The notes beneath the pieces were generated by a model that did no database searches, had not been told where the DNA came from, and saw nothing but the letters and a program-made list of their open reading frames with translations. A stretch of 64,000 bases of DNA, taken from NCBI RefSeq assembly GCF_947179165.1, contig NC_077243.1, forward strand, positions 50,313,001 through 50,377,000, in the 5' to 3' direction. Below are positions 36,200-49,100 of the stretch, piece after piece. Made by a program: the position numbers and the translations under genes. The DNA comes from Solanum dulcamara. Taxonomy: Eukaryota; Streptophyta; Magnoliopsida; Solanales; Solanaceae. Position 1 is the first letter of the stretch. Every line of letters starts with the position of its first letter.

Positions 36200-36399
36200 T
36201 CCCAATATGAATTCAAAACATCTCGATAAAACATAAAAACATGTAATCTTTAATCTCAAGCAAAAATATAACTTTAAAACTTAATTCATGAACATTAATG
36301 CATATGAAACCATGAAAATAACAAAAATACATGATTTGGGTCGGTTAGTTCATGAAGGAGATAAATACCTCAATTAGGCACGGTAGGAAAGAGATGAGG

Positions 36400-37560
36400 A
36401 TATTGGTATATCATATCAATTTCGGCCTCCCACGTAGCACCCTCAACCTCTTGATTCATCCATAACACTTTAACTGAAGCTACTTCTTTATTTCTCCATT
36501 TTCTAACTTACCGGTCCAAAATCTAAATTGAAACCTCTTCATAAGAAAGACCCTCCCTAACCTCAATGCTCTCTAATGGCACAATAGAGATATGATCGCC
36601 AACAAACTTCCTCAATAATAACACATGAAACACCGGATGCACCAATGCCAAATTGGAAGGTAAATCTAACTCATAAGACATTTTACCAATTCGCCTCAAA
36701 ATTTTATATGGGCCAACATAATGGGGACTTAGCTTCCCTTTCTTACCAAATTGCATTAAAATTTTTATGTATACCCAATTATTAACTTCAAATTTAAGTT
36801 CTTTTCTCCTCACATCTGAATAGGACTTTTATTGTCTTTGGACCATTTTCAATCTTTCTCTAATGAGTCTAACTTTTTCCATAGACTCAAATACGAATTC
36901 TAGTCCTATCAAAGAAACTTCTCTAACCTCAAACCATCTGATAGGGGATTGGCACCGTCAACCATACAAAGCCTCAAATGGAGCCATCTTAATACTAGAG
37001 TGATAATTGTTATTATAAGCAAACTCTATTAATGGAAAATGGTTATCCTAATTTCCTTTAAAATTGATCACACATTCTCTCAACATATCCTCTAAGGTCT
37101 GAATGGTTCGTTCGGTCTGACCATCCATTTGTGGATGAAAAGGTGTACTAAGGTTCACTTGGGTACGTAGACCCTTTTGGAAAGATCTCCAAAATTGAGA
37201 TATGAAGTGAGTACCTTGATCAGAAATGATAGACAATGGGACACCATAAAGCTTTACCAATTCGCGAATATACAATCTAGCATAGTCCTCAGCTGAGTAT
37301 GTAGTGTTAACAGGGAGAAAATGAGATGACTTAGTCATTTGGTCAATAATTACCCAAATAGAATCGTGTTGCCTACGAGTATGAGGCAAACTAATAACAA
37401 AGTCCATATTTAAGGCTTTCCACTTTCAAGTAGGAATCTCAATGTCTTAAGCCAAACCTCCCAATTTTTTATGCTCAACTTTGACTTGTTGACAATTAGG
37501 ACACTTAGCCACAAATTCTTCAATATCCCTTTTCATTCCATTCTACCAATGTACTTCTCT
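36400..37560 (-). pseudogene. R6 integrase
   Basis: From the right: zinc-binding CPNCQQVKVEHKKLGGLA (near 37500), then an open core of 119 codons (37407-37048): [79 protein letters not shown]. The D, D and E positions are all present. After stops, YEALYG-like text and [51 protein letters not shown] (36813-36523) give the GPY/F module. The chromodomain-like end follows to about 36430. This is the best-preserved integrase core in the window. Confidence 0.83.
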
Positions 37561-38340
37561 CAAATCTCGATATATCTTCTTGGAACCAGGATGAATAGAA
37601 AGCTGCAAACTATGAGCCTCAAGCAATATTATATCTATCAAGCCATTTTACATTCGACACACACAATCGGCCTTGATATCTCAAAACACCATCTACCCCT
37701 TAGGAAAAAGCCTCAATGGCTTTTTTGGCAACCACTTTCTTTAATTTAACCAAAGTGGGATCATTATCTTGCTTTGTCTTTACATCATCCACAGGAGATA
37801 ATTCAAAACCATTTTGCATAATAACTCCACCAGCTTACGAATCAACCAATGCACTCCCAAATGGGCTAACCTATGTACATACCAAACTAACTCTTTCTTC
37901 TCAACATCAACATGGAAAACATTGTTCATAGACAATCTACTAAGAGCGTCGGTGACCACATTTGCCTTACCTAGATGGTATAGAAAACTCATGTCATAAT
38001 TCTTCAACAGTTCAAGCCATCTTCTTTGTCGAAGGTTCAAATCCTTTTGAGTGAATAAATATTACAAACTCTTGTGATTGGTGAAAATATCCACATGGAC
38101 ACCATAAAGATAATGTCTTCATAATTTCAAAGAAAATACCACTGCAACCAATTCCAAATCATGAGTTGGAAAATTTTTCTCATGTATCTTGAGTTGCCTT
38201 GAAGCATAAGCTATCACTTTGAAATTTTGTATTAGGACACAACAAAGACAAACTCTTAAAGCATCACAACATACGAAAAACCCATTGGAACATTCCTATA
38301 AAGTCAACATCAAAGCAGAGATAAGACTATCCTTCAACTC
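37561..38340 (-). pseudogene. R6 RNase H and connector
   Basis: RNase H remnants on the minus strand: [29 protein letters not shown] and [18 protein letters not shown] near 38240-38060. The domain end [37 protein letters not shown] begins near 38050. The connector to integrase contains [20 protein letters not shown]. Stops and frameshifts are scattered. The position between RT and INT is as expected. Confidence 0.75.
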
Positions 38341-39090
38341 TTAGAAGTTTTTCTCACAAGCCTCGGATTATTGGAATTTTACCTTCTTTTTAGTCAAAGC
38401 AGTCATAGGCGATGTAATAGAAGAGAAATCTCCCACAAACTGTCTATAATAAGTAACAAAGCCTAGAAAACTTTGAATAAAAGTAGGATAAAGCGGTCTA
38501 GTCCAATTCTTGACTATCTCGGTCTTCTTTGCATACAATTGTCGGTCCTTGAGAATTTGCAACCTACCTTAGCCAGAAATCACATTTGCTAAACTTTGCA
38601 TACAACTATTGGTCCTTGAGAATTTGAAACACAATCCTCAAATGACTGGCATGCTCCTCCTCACTCCCCGCAAGTAGATCATAATATCATCAATAAAGAT
38701 GATCACAAACATATCCAAATATTACCTAAATACCATGTTCATCAAATCCATAAAAGTTGTAGGGGTATTCGTTTGTCCAAAATACATAAAAACAAATTCA
38801 AGATGACCATACTGAGTTCTAAGTGCTGTCTTTGGAATGTCATACTCCCTTACTCGAAGTTGATGATAACCCGATCGGAGGTCAATCTTCGAAAAGTAAC
38901 TTACTCCTTGAAGTTGATCAAAAAAGTCATTAATCCTTGGGATAGGATACTTATTTTTTATTGTGACCTTGGGAGATCTTTGGGAAAAACTTTCAAAAAT
39001 TCATTTACAACTAAAACTGACTCAAGAGTTGGAGTTTCGGAATCAGCATCCTTAACTCTCACTAAGTGATAAATGCACCCTTTGGAAAAT
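38341..39090 (-). pseudogene. R6 reverse transcriptase
   Basis: Readable motifs on the minus strand: [41 protein letters not shown] (38960-38830), [17 protein letters not shown], then FVIIFIDDIMIYL near 38700. Both catalytic Asp motifs (KIDL and FIDD) are intact at protein level. The thumb includes IVKNWTRPLYPTFIQSFLGFVTYYRQFVGDFSSITSPMTALTKKKVKFQ (38510-38368). The N-terminal RT part between 39000 and 39100 is shortened or degraded, and several stops occur. Confidence 0.78.
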
Positions 39091-39100
39091 ATTTTCCAGG

Positions 39101-39463
39101 CTATAAGACATGAAATGAATTGGCCCTTAACCACTGAATTGCTACCCTTCTACTCAAGGATAGGCTCATTAGGAAACTAAAACTTGACCACTCAGGTTCT
39201 ACAACATATAGATGCATAAAAGGCATGTAACCAATCCATACTAAGAATATGTCAAAATCGGTCATGTCTAGCTCAATAAAATCACAAGGGATAACTTTAT
39301 ACAAAACTGATATGGGACACTTCCTATAGACTCTTTTAGCCATAACTGACTCATCTACGAGAGTATAAATGGAAAGAGGCTCAATAAATATTTCGGTGCT
39401 AACATCAAACCTTATAGCCATAAAAGGAGTAACAAAGGACAAATTTGCACCCGAATCAAGCAA
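39101..39463 (-). pseudogene. R6 aspartic protease
   Basis: Open stretch with an intact active site: MLDSGANLSFVTPFMAIRFDV, a DSG-type retroviral protease motif, followed by SVMAKRVYRKCPISVLYKVIPCDFIELDMTDFDIFLVWIGY. The last part corresponds to the protease-RT linker (DFDVILGMDWL in relatives), where the frame degrades. It follows gag directly, overlapping it in another frame. Confidence 0.78.
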
Positions 39464-40652
39464 GGAATAAATATCAAAGTGAAAGACCTATAATATACCG
39501 ATGATAACATCAGGAGTCTCCTCCACCTCCTGCCTTCAATAAAAAAATAAAACTGGTTATTGTGTTGACCGCCCTTAGATTGAGCTTGGACACCTTGAGC
39601 AACTTGGCCTTGAAGACAACCTTCTCTACCCTTGTTGGTAGCATGAGGACTCTCAGATTGCCTATGTCCCATTTTTCCACATTGGAAGAAAGTATTTGTT
39701 CCCATCAAACATTGCCCTCCATGATTCTTTCCACACCTTGCACATTTGGGAAATGAAGGGCTAGTAGCATCTACTCCTCCTTCTTCAGCCTTAAGGTATG
39801 GCACCCTATCATTCACAAACTTCTTTCCCAAACTTTGTCCTTGTTGAGAATGACCATTACAACCACCAAACTTAGCATGTGTGAACCCACCTTCATAACG
39901 GGCTCTCTTAGACTCTCTAATTCTTATCTCCTTGAGTTTCTCTCTCTCAATTTGTTTGGCAAAGGTTATAAGTCAAGATATATCCATCTCCTTAATAAGA
40001 AAGGTGGTATAGTACTCCGTAGCAACCAAAATCAGATACCCCTAATATGAATTGACTCATTCGGTCACGTGGGTTGGTAACCAATGAGGGATTATACTTG
40101 GAGAGCTTGGTGAACTTGAGGGCATAGTCCCTCATTTCCATGTTGCCTTGTCGAAGATTTATGAACTCCAATACCTTAGCTTCCCTTAGCTCAAGAGGGA
40201 AAAAATGATCAAGGAAAGCAGGTTTGAAGGCTTCCTATTTAATAGGTCATTCATCTACCCTCTCTATCTTTTATTGAGTATACTATACTTGAGCCACCCA
40301 TTTATGTTGGTAAGCTGCCAACTCCCCTTTCTCCTCCGATGATACCCCCATTATGCTCACTATTTTATAGACCTCATCAATAATTTTTTTAGGATCCTCA
40401 TCAACCTTTGAGCCATGAAACTCTAGAGGGTTCATTCTTGCCAGGTCTCTTACCCTCGAAGCCGGAGTGGGAATATTAAGAGGAACCACAACCCCTTGAT
40501 TTGCCACAACTTGGGCTACCATAGTAATAGCGGTCCGAAACTCCTCATTAGTCACTTGGTCGGATAGGGGACGATTGTCTTGAGCATCCAAAGGAGCTTG
40601 GGTCTCATTAGCATGGTTCCCTCTCGGCAATGGTGGTCTTCTTGGAGGTATT
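39412..40652 (-). pseudogene. gag: R6 gag
   Basis: It begins near 40652, where an ATA stands at the expected ATG (IPPRRPPLPRGNHANETQAPLDAQDN). The gag domain runs to about 40080: [51 protein letters not shown], then further pieces in other frames. Two knuckle motifs near 39740-39660 read CARCGKNHGGQCLMG and FFQCGKMGHRQSESP; the second has lost its first and last Cys. It resembles the R1 gag closely in order and wording. Confidence 0.8.
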
Positions 40653-40854
40653 TTTCTAAAAATCGCAAAGGAAGATCATTAGAGAAAGGAAGTCTTAGGG
40701 TAAACACTATAGCATGACATAGACTATGGAAGAAGTGAGAATTTCCTAAAATATCTTATAGCCTCTTATTCATGGATGTGGAGTGCTTCAAAATCATGAA
40801 TAAGACTCTACTTGACTAGGCATGTTGGACACCCTAGGACATTCTAAACCACGT

Positions 40855-40866
40855 GCTCTGATACCA
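40855..40866 (-). other. R6 primer-binding site (initiator tRNA-Met)
   Basis: The plus strand reads GCTCTGATACCA, an exact 12-nt match on the minus strand to TGGTATCAGAGC. It lies four bases inside the LTR edge at 40871. Confidence 0.9.
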
Positions 40867-40870
40867 AATT

Positions 40871-41330
40871 TGTCACGACCCAACCTAGGGCATAGTCATA
40901 ACACGGCGATCGAAATATCGAAGGGATTAAACCAAGCCTCTTGAAATATCATAAAGCATTCATAAGGTAACATAAGTGCAGAAATTAATATAAGAAGAGT
41001 CTAAACATGATCATAAAGAGAAAAGTGGCTTGACCATGTAGACTCCTTGACATAGGTTAAATAATTCCTATATTGCATAAACACGGGCGGGGGCTAAGAC
41101 ATATCCCTAGATCACACTCAAGTAAATAAATAAAAGTCTTTGAAAAAAAACAACTCATAATCCACCTTCGATGGATGAGGACTCACCAAGACTTTTTCGT
41201 ACAAACACAACTAGCCACGCGTGGGAATATGATCCTCAACCCCTACATTATGAAACAATGTAGGCAATAAATATGCGTTAGTACTTTTGGATGTACTAAG
41301 TATGAGGGGATGACATGCAACATAAATAAT
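40871..41330 (-). repeat. R6 5' LTR, truncated
   Basis: TGTCACGACCCAACCTAGGG, aligned with the first 460 bp of the 3' LTR. It is interrupted at 41330 (CATAAATAAT) by a plus-strand LTR. Confidence 0.82.
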
Positions 41331-43196
41331 TGGAACACCCCTTAAAAACGTTGTATATGGTATTCCAATTCTCGACAAAAATGATACTACTTCTGTATTT
41401 TGGGGATAACTTTTCATAGAATGGTCTAAATTAGGTGACTTAAATTTCTAAATAACTCCAATGTCATTACCTACAAATTTTGTGAAGAAAATAGATTAAT
41501 ATTTGGAGTCTAAGTAGGTCACATAAAGTAATATTTGCAATAACTAGTGATATGATGAAATAGAATGTTTGTAGAGGAAAAATCATATCTCATTGTAGGT
41601 TGCTCCAAATTGGTTGATTCTTGAATGAAATAAAAAGAGACTTCTAGATCTACAATTCATATAATATACCAAATCCTAATTAGGAAGTATCTTGTTCAAA
41701 TATATCTCCAAAAAAGGGTATTTCATAAAAAATGATTCATCTCACAAACCAAGAATGATCTAGATCCATTTGACATCAACCTTGACATCAATAGTCCTCT
41801 ATTAGACATCACCCATGATATCACAGTCATCCATTAAATTTTTAGATTTTTTTTATAATTATTTTAATTATTGTTAGGTCCCCCCTTCACACCTATAAAT
41901 ACCCACCTTATTTCATCATTTTGTTCATCAAGCTTTCTCAAGCAACTCTTCTCTCTATACACTTCTTTACTCATTCTCAAAATGTAGTTTTAGCTTTTAG
42001 TAGTATAAAAATACTATTCCAGTGATTCATATACTCCGAGTAGTACATAAAAGGCTCCGGCGAAGAGAAAAGGCTAGGATTCAAGAGTGTTCATTAAGTC
42101 CTTCAATTCTGAGTAAAGCTTCTGATCTAAGGTATCTGCATATTTATTCGTGGATCCTTTAATTCATGAAGCCCAAATGAATTATCAAATTATTCTATTT
42201 AATTCAAGTATGAAACTTTATGGGTTTTCATATCATGATTTCAAATGCATAGATTATTAAGTATTTGAAGTTTAATTACCTATCTTATATTAGCGTATGT
42301 AAGGATTCAATGAGAGTATTCTTTCCACTCTTATGCCTAAAGTATTTTGATTATATGATAAATTACGTTTATTTTCTTTTAGTTTTACTCTAAGTTATGT
42401 GGTGTTTATCCAAGGGTTCTTCCACCCATGTAGTCCAAAACTCTTTCAACTAAATTTCTTGATTTCAAGTAACATATTCTTATGGGTAATTCTTATTTCT
42501 ACTTAATAGCATGAATCATGGTTAAACTAATGATTATTGATCTATTTTGATGCAAAATGATTTCATATGTATGAATTGACGATTTGCAAGTAATATCGCT
42601 ATTTATCCCTTTAAAGGTTCTTAAAATTTCATGGTGGGTTGTTTAAAGCATGATTTTTAATTAATCAATTTCAAAGTATTTATGCATAATTTCATTTACA
42701 TACATGTTTGAAAGATGAAGTGATTTAAACCCACCTAGTTTTAATATATTTTCAATGAAGTTTGACTTAAAAGCTTTGACTCCAAATAAATATTTATGAA
42801 AGCAATGTTTATGATCAAAAGAGTCTTATGAAATAAAAGAATGATGAAATGCTATGAATGATGGATTCTATATGCTATAAGGACAATTCTTGCATATTTG
42901 AATCACTAAAGTTTTTAATGAGCTATTCCACCAAATGTGATATTTTGAATTATCAAGCTATATGCTATGACTATTTTAAAGTAGTAAACTATTCTATAGG
43001 ATTGACTTAGCACCGAATGGGGCATTGAGGTGGGATTCGGTAAGGGAATCCTCGTAGCAACCCCTTGTCTCATCAACTATGTTTTAACATAGGAGCCCTT
43101 GTAGGCTTAGGCTAACGGATCTATGAAAGCCCTTAAACTTAAAGTTAAAGAATGAATGTAAAGTTGATGGAGTTCTACCATAGGCAAGTAGACTTT
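41331..43196 (+). repeat. LTR fragment G
   Basis: Starts TGGAACACCCCTTAAAAACG, an LTR start of the R1/R9 superfamily on the plus strand. It has a TATA-like CCTATAAATACCC near 41890 and shares interior blocks with the solo LTR at 54512 (GAAGCCCAAAT region; TTGACTTAGCACCGAATGG block). Its end is missing, and it is cut at 43197 by R7. No coding sequence is present. Confidence 0.65.
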
Positions 43197-44964
43197 TGTC
43201 ATGACCGGACCTAGGTCCTAGTCATAACACGGTGATTGAAACCCCAAAGGGCTCCAACCAAACCTCTTGTATATATCATAAGAATACACAAGGTAAAATA
43301 AAAGTGGAAACATCATAAGAGAGTCTAAATCATGAATAGAAATTTAAGAATGACACATGACACATAAGCTCAAAACATTTGACCAACTAGATGCCTCTAC
43401 TCATGAATATGGGCGGGGGATAAGACATGTACCTAGCTCACCCTCAATATGAAATATAACAACAGTCTTTGAAAAATATTAACTAACTCAATGACTAGTC
43501 CCTGATAGATGAGGACTCATCACAAACACTGCCGATAGGAAAGCATAACTAGCCACGCAGAGGAATATGATCTTTAACCTCAATCTCTACATTATGAGAC
43601 AATGTTGGCAAAAGTATGCATTAGTACGTTGGAATGTACTAAGTATATAGTCAATGCAATGCATAGAAAACCATGTTTGTACAAATGACCATTTTAAAAT
43701 AGCATGATAGAAGAAGTAGTAAAAATCATAAGTAGTCTTTAAGAAGAATCAAAGCATAATAAACCATAAGTGTATCATATAAAGTAAAAGATAGGATTAG
43801 TCATTTAAAACATAAAAAGGACCATACATATGTGGGATAGGAACCATAACCGACAATAAGATCATGCGAGCTATAACATGGAATCCTAATATTTCTCCTA
43901 CATCAGAGGAAAGGGGAATCTACTTTCCAAGGTAGAGTTTACCCCGCTAGGTGAGTCATACATACGATATATGTGGATCCACTAACTAGGCCAATGAAGG
44001 AAACCTACGGTGGCACGTAGTTATGAGACAAAATACTTTATATAAGAACCCCGTATTTCGAACCCCCACCTCAAGTCTATATTCGGTGCTAAGTCAAATC
44101 CCACAGAATACATGCATAGCATAAAAATCATAATTTCATATATCATAGTCATTATCATAGGTTTGAAATCACATAGTAGCTCATTTTTATAACATACTTG
44201 TAATATGAGAATTGTCTTTTCATCATTACAATCATACATACATAGACATAATTCATACTTAGAAATTCATAATCATAGCTTATACTTGAAATTAGGGTAA
44301 GACATGAATCCATTATCAATTGACTTGAAAATCATGAAATTGACTTGAAAACATGCATGATAATAAACTTTCTTTCAGCCCATACATAATTAATAAAAAT
44401 AATATCAATTGGAAGTAAAATTGAAAATACTTATATTTTACATCATGAATCCTAGAAATCAAAATGGGAGAATTCATGGAAAACTCTTCAATTTAATGCA
44501 ATAACCATCAATTTATATTAAAATAGACTCATAATCATACTTTGAATCAAAATTCATGCAATAGGAATAGTGATCATAAAACCCATAAAACACCTTACTT
44601 TAATTTGATAGAAAACCTTGAGAAATTGATTGGGCTTCATGGATGAAAGGATTCATGAATCAATACCCACATACCTTAAGTAAGAAGCCCAAATAATTTG
44701 AAAGAAATTGAGAGTTTTTTATGGAGAGCTTGAGTGAATTTACTTTAAGTCTTCAATGGAGCCCTTGAGAGTCTTTTGCAGAGAGAAAAATATTTGAGTA
44801 GGTGAATTATAGAAGAATGAATAGAATTAGAGGTTTATGTTAATTTATAGAGTTAAATTAGGTCCTAAAAACGTCTAGGTTCATTAGTTAACAATTTGGG
44901 AAAAGTCTAAAATTCTCTTACTAAAAATCCAAATCGGCCAGAAAACCCTTGCTAGGTCCGCGAC
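43197..44964 (-). repeat. R7: R1-family LTR fragment
   Basis: TGTCATGACCGGACCTAGG, alignable with the R1 LTR from its edge to AGGTCCGCGA (equivalent to about 5058). The outer about 225 bp are missing. At 44964 the sequence changes to the R8 LTR. No PBS or internal region is attached. Confidence 0.78.
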
Positions 44965-46250
44965 ACCCACTCTAGAAATTTTGGAATTAACTCTGTGAAA
45001 GGGTTCTAAATAATACCCCAAACTAGTGTTCCAAAATGGGGCACAATTTGGAGTCCAAAAAGTAGAAAACACATCATTCAAGAAAATTACATTTTTATCA
45101 CCATTAAAGATATGGATAGCAGTAAAAATTCAAAAATTACCTCCGAAAAAGATTCCCCGACACTTTCCAATGACCAAAACAAGTATTCTTTACAATTATG
45201 GACATATAGAACTTGAAATCACCCAATTTGGAGTTGAATAGCTCCCACAATTGCAATTTGAAAAAGCTCAAATGAGCTTACTTCGTCCTTGGTCTTTTAT
45301 CAAAAGACCAGGGATTTACTCTCCATGAACGCAATTAAAGTAGCACGCGATCACAGAGAAGAACAAGTTAGACCACTGCGAAAACGGAGATCTTCATGTG
45401 AACAAAGAAGAGGAACAAGCAAGCCTCCACGAAAGTAGATCTTGTCCCGCAAATGTGGAGAAGCAGACATAAGGCCTCCGCAAATGCAGAGAGAAAAGGG
45501 CCTCTCATCTGCGAAAGAGACCAAGGGCCTGAAAAATGCAAAGGGAAAAATACCCTTGCACCAGCAGCTACTGCAATGTTCAACTTTGGCATTGTCTAAG
45601 TCTCCGACGGGTTGCCCGGGATTTATTTGGAATTTTGTGCGTGCAAACGAATATGCTACCCTACCAAATTCAATATTTCAGACTCAAAGATGCACTTGAA
45701 ATTTCCATACAATGTCATTTTAATGAAAAGTGGGTCCCACACCCAAGTTCCATTTCAAGCAAAGTTTCACAATAGGCCTCGGGATTAGTTCGAAAGCCTT
45801 GAGAAGTGCACGAAGGGTCATTCTAGACCAAACTTGACATTTTGGAGCTAATCGCACTGACAAAATTTTCATTGGAGTGCATTTTTTAATAATGTTGACC
45901 AAAGTCATCCTTAGGTCAAATTTCAAAGGCTAAAGCACCAAGTGGCCTCAAACTTGTATCGATTGCCTCGATACTCATGCCAACCAGGTTACTAGCCTAA
46001 TTTGTCTATTCTGGAGATGATGAAATCATTAGAATTTTGTTCTTACGTCGTTCACTTAAAGTATTGACCAAATAAACTTTTAAATTTATAAAAGCTCTAA
46101 AATAGAAAAACGAGCCTAAAACCCAAATAAATGACCAGACAATCAAACAGTCAGTGCTAATAAGTTATAAATGTTTTGGGGTCACTATAAGAATGCTCTA
46201 AATGATGAAAATGAGGCATTAAGGTAAAAATGACCTGGAGGGTCATTATA
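44965..46250 (-). repeat. R8 3' LTR, truncated at left
   Basis: Ends TGACCTGGAGGGTCATTATA at 46250, matching the right copy's end at 50680. At 45370-45560 it contains C+G-richer text with repeated CGCAAATG/GCGAAA words. That patch is less AT-rich than the surroundings. Confidence 0.7.
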
Positions 46251-46269
46251 AGATCCACTACTAAAAAGG

Positions 46270-47700
46270 ACTTCCATCCGCGAAAATAAGAGTCAAGAAG
46301 TACCTAAAGGATCAAATAAGTCAGGGAACTTCTCCTGCATCTCCTACTTGGCCTCCCAGGTAGCCTCCTAGACTAGATGGTACCTCCAACGAACCTTAAT
46401 AATAGGAATGGCTCTCGATCGCAACTATCTGACATCTTTTTGCTAGAGTGGCCACTGGCTCCTCCACGAAGGTTAGGTGATCATTAAACTCAATTGAATC
46501 ATACTGGAGCATATAAGACTCATTTGGAACATGTCATCTTAGAAATGAAAAATGAAAGAATGATGGATAGATGATAGCTCTAGAGGTAGGGCTAACTCAT
46601 AGACAACCTTGTTTTTTGTCCTCAATATCTCAAAAGGCCCTATATACCTGGGGATGAGCTTGCTCTGCCTCCCATATCTCATCATATGGGCGATACTCAA
46701 AGAAATAACCGATTACTAACTACAAACCTCAATAGTAGATACCTATGATCCGCATAACTTTAATGTCTACTTTGAGCCGTCTTGAGCCTAACCTGAATCA
46801 CCCTCACCTAATCCAAAGCTTTTTGAAATAAGTATGTACCATGTGGCCTAGGATCTGTAGACTTAAACCAACCAGAGAGAAACAATGCCTACCATATAGA
46901 GCCTCAAACTGGGCCATCTTAATGCTAGAGTGTTAGCTAATGTTAAATTTAAACTCCGCCAAAGGGAAGAAGTGGTCCCACTAACCCCCAAAATCCATAA
47001 CTTAGGTTTGTAATATATCCTCAAGGACAAGAATAGTGCAATCTAATAGGCTATCCATCTGCGGGTGAAAAACTGTGCTAAGATAAACAGGGGTGACCAA
47101 CTCCTCCTGAAAAGCCCTCCAAAAGTTAGAAGTGAACTGTTAACCCTGGTCTAAAATGCTAGATACTGGCACACCATGAAGACAAACCATCTCTTGAATG
47201 TAAATACGAGCCAACCTCTCAGCACTAAAGGAAGTATGAACGAGAAGGAAGTGTGCTTACTTGGTCATCCATGATGACTTAAATACTATTAACACCTTTA
47301 GAAGTATAAGAAAAACAAATAACGAAGTCCATGGTGATATGTTCCCATTTCCACTCCAGAATGGGTAATCTTTAAAACTCACCAATAGGCCTTATATGCT
47401 AGGCCTTCACCTACTGATAACACAAATAATGCGATACATAGTCTGATATATCTGTTATCATACCGCTGCACCATTAGTGCTACCTCAAATCATGATACAT
47501 CATAGTTGTGTGCAGATGGATAAATTATCTGGAATCATGAACCTCACTAAGGATAAGCTGAATCAAACCCCCAACTCTCAGAACATACAATTGGACATTA
47601 AATCTCAAAACCCTATTTAAATCTAAAGTAGCCTGCCCAACATCACCTACCAACACACTATCTTTGAGTGTCACCAAATACTCATCCTCAAACTAACGAC
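46270..47700 (-). pseudogene. R8 integrase remnant
   Basis: Minus strand from about 47260: HFLLVHTSFSAERLARIYIQEMVCLHGVPVSSILDQG, then QFTSNFWRAFQEELVTPVYLSTVFHPQMD, LVLEDILQT, and SSIKMAQFEALYGRHC near 46920. The Asp of ILDQG is kept. The Glu region is disrupted (MDSLLDCTI). The C-terminal module near 46690-46600 (YDEIWEAEQAHPQVYRAF) is faint. Stops occur every 20-40 codons. Confidence 0.7.
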
Positions 47701-47849
47701 CCTTGATTCAATCTAGGAAAGATAACTAAAGCGCCACATGGTCTAATACCCGACTAAAATCTGAGATATCAATTCGAATCATCTAGTTAGCTAAAGACTA
47801 GATGTCAAAAGCCAACGGTCGCTATGAAAAAAGAAAGGAAGGCTAAACT

Positions 47850-48760
47850 ACGTATTCTCGCCGCCTTCAATCTTAAAGCATCTGCTACTATATTTGCCTT
47901 GCCCAGATAGTAGAGAATAGAGAGTTTGTAGTCCTTTAAGAGCTCAAACCACCGATGTTGCCTCTAATTAAGGTCCCTCTAGCTCATAATGTACTGAAGG
48001 CTCCTATGATTAGTGTAGAACTCACAACGAACTCCATAGAGGTAGTGCCTCCAGATCTTAAGAATAAAAACTACAGTTGCCAACTCTAAGTCATAAGTGT
48101 GATAGTTGCGCTCATGCAGCTTAAGTTGTCTGGATGCATAAGCCATAACCCGGCCCTACTGCAATAATACATAACCTAAACTAATACCGAAGGCATCATA
48201 ATATTTCATGAAACCTTCTCCCTTAACTAGAAGAGTCAAATAGGAGCAGTGGTAACTAGCTCTTTCAGCCTCCAAAATCTCATCTCACACTCCTCTGACC
48301 TCATAAAAGAAATATCCTAATGATTCAATCTAGCTAACGGGTCTGTAATAATAGAAAGACCCTCAATAAAGTGTTTGTAGTAACTAGTTAATCCAACAAA
48401 TCAATGAAGCTACCATCCTTGAACACCACGTGGCCGAAGAATGCTAAAGACTCAAGACAAAACTCACACTTTGAGAACTTAGCATAAAGTCGATGATCTC
48501 TCAAAGTTTGGAGCACTATCCTCAAATATTGGTCGTGCTCACTCTGGCTCTACAAGTATACCAATATGATCGAGGTCGTAGCTTGAATCCAGATACCTAA
48601 AAGAGTGCCTAATATAGCTACTGTAGGTTCTCCCAAAGGTTGATGGATGCCAATTGTGGATTCTCATTCACCCTTACTTTATTAATAGAACCATCAGAAC
48701 TAACCCCGAAACCAATCTTGAACCATAGAATGGAACCTAGTGTCATTGCAGAATCAAGGA
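47850..48760 (-). pseudogene. R8 RNase H and RT end
   Basis: RNase H is clear on the minus strand: [54 protein letters not shown] (48150-47990), then RQHRWFELLKDYKLSILYYLGKANIVADAL to about 47870. RT thumb text (KFSKCEFCLESLAFFGHVV) lies near 48480-48430. Further upstream the RT is too eroded to follow. Confidence 0.68.
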
Positions 48761-49100
48761 AGTAGAGTTAGAAGGTCACCAAAGCAAGAGTCTAACCTAT
48801 CTATGTCCCAAACTATCACACTCAAGTTTGCTATAATAGTCTACAAGGATCTAAGCAGGTCGAATGATGTCATGGCAAAACTAAGGCTTATCGGGTCTGA
48901 ATCATGTTTTTCTAAGACAAGTTCCAGTCTAACCTTTACTAAGGTCAAACATATTTCAAATAAATGATAAAACAAGAATAAAAATATGCACAAGGCTTGG
49001 ATAATTGACAAGACAAATAGCATGCTCATAAGTACCCGATAGAACCCCAAAAAGGCCTAAGACTTGATTTCTAAATGTCTAAGAATTATTCAATACTACC
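48761..49100. other. R8 interior, nothing recognised
   Basis: Gag and protease would be expected here on the minus strand, but I see no zinc knuckle, D-S/T-G motif or PBS. Short open frames on both strands lack protein-like features. Confidence 0.4.

Larger units (their letters stand above)
33991..41330 (-). mobile_element. R6: Ty3/gypsy (Tekay-like) element with all domains
   Basis: Minus-strand order: 5' LTR (40871-41330, truncated), PBS, gag, protease, RT, RNase H, integrase, 3' LTR (33991-36199). It is close to R1 in LTR and gag. It is inserted in the R5 3' LTR and is itself cut on the right by LTR fragment G at 41331. Confidence 0.87.
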
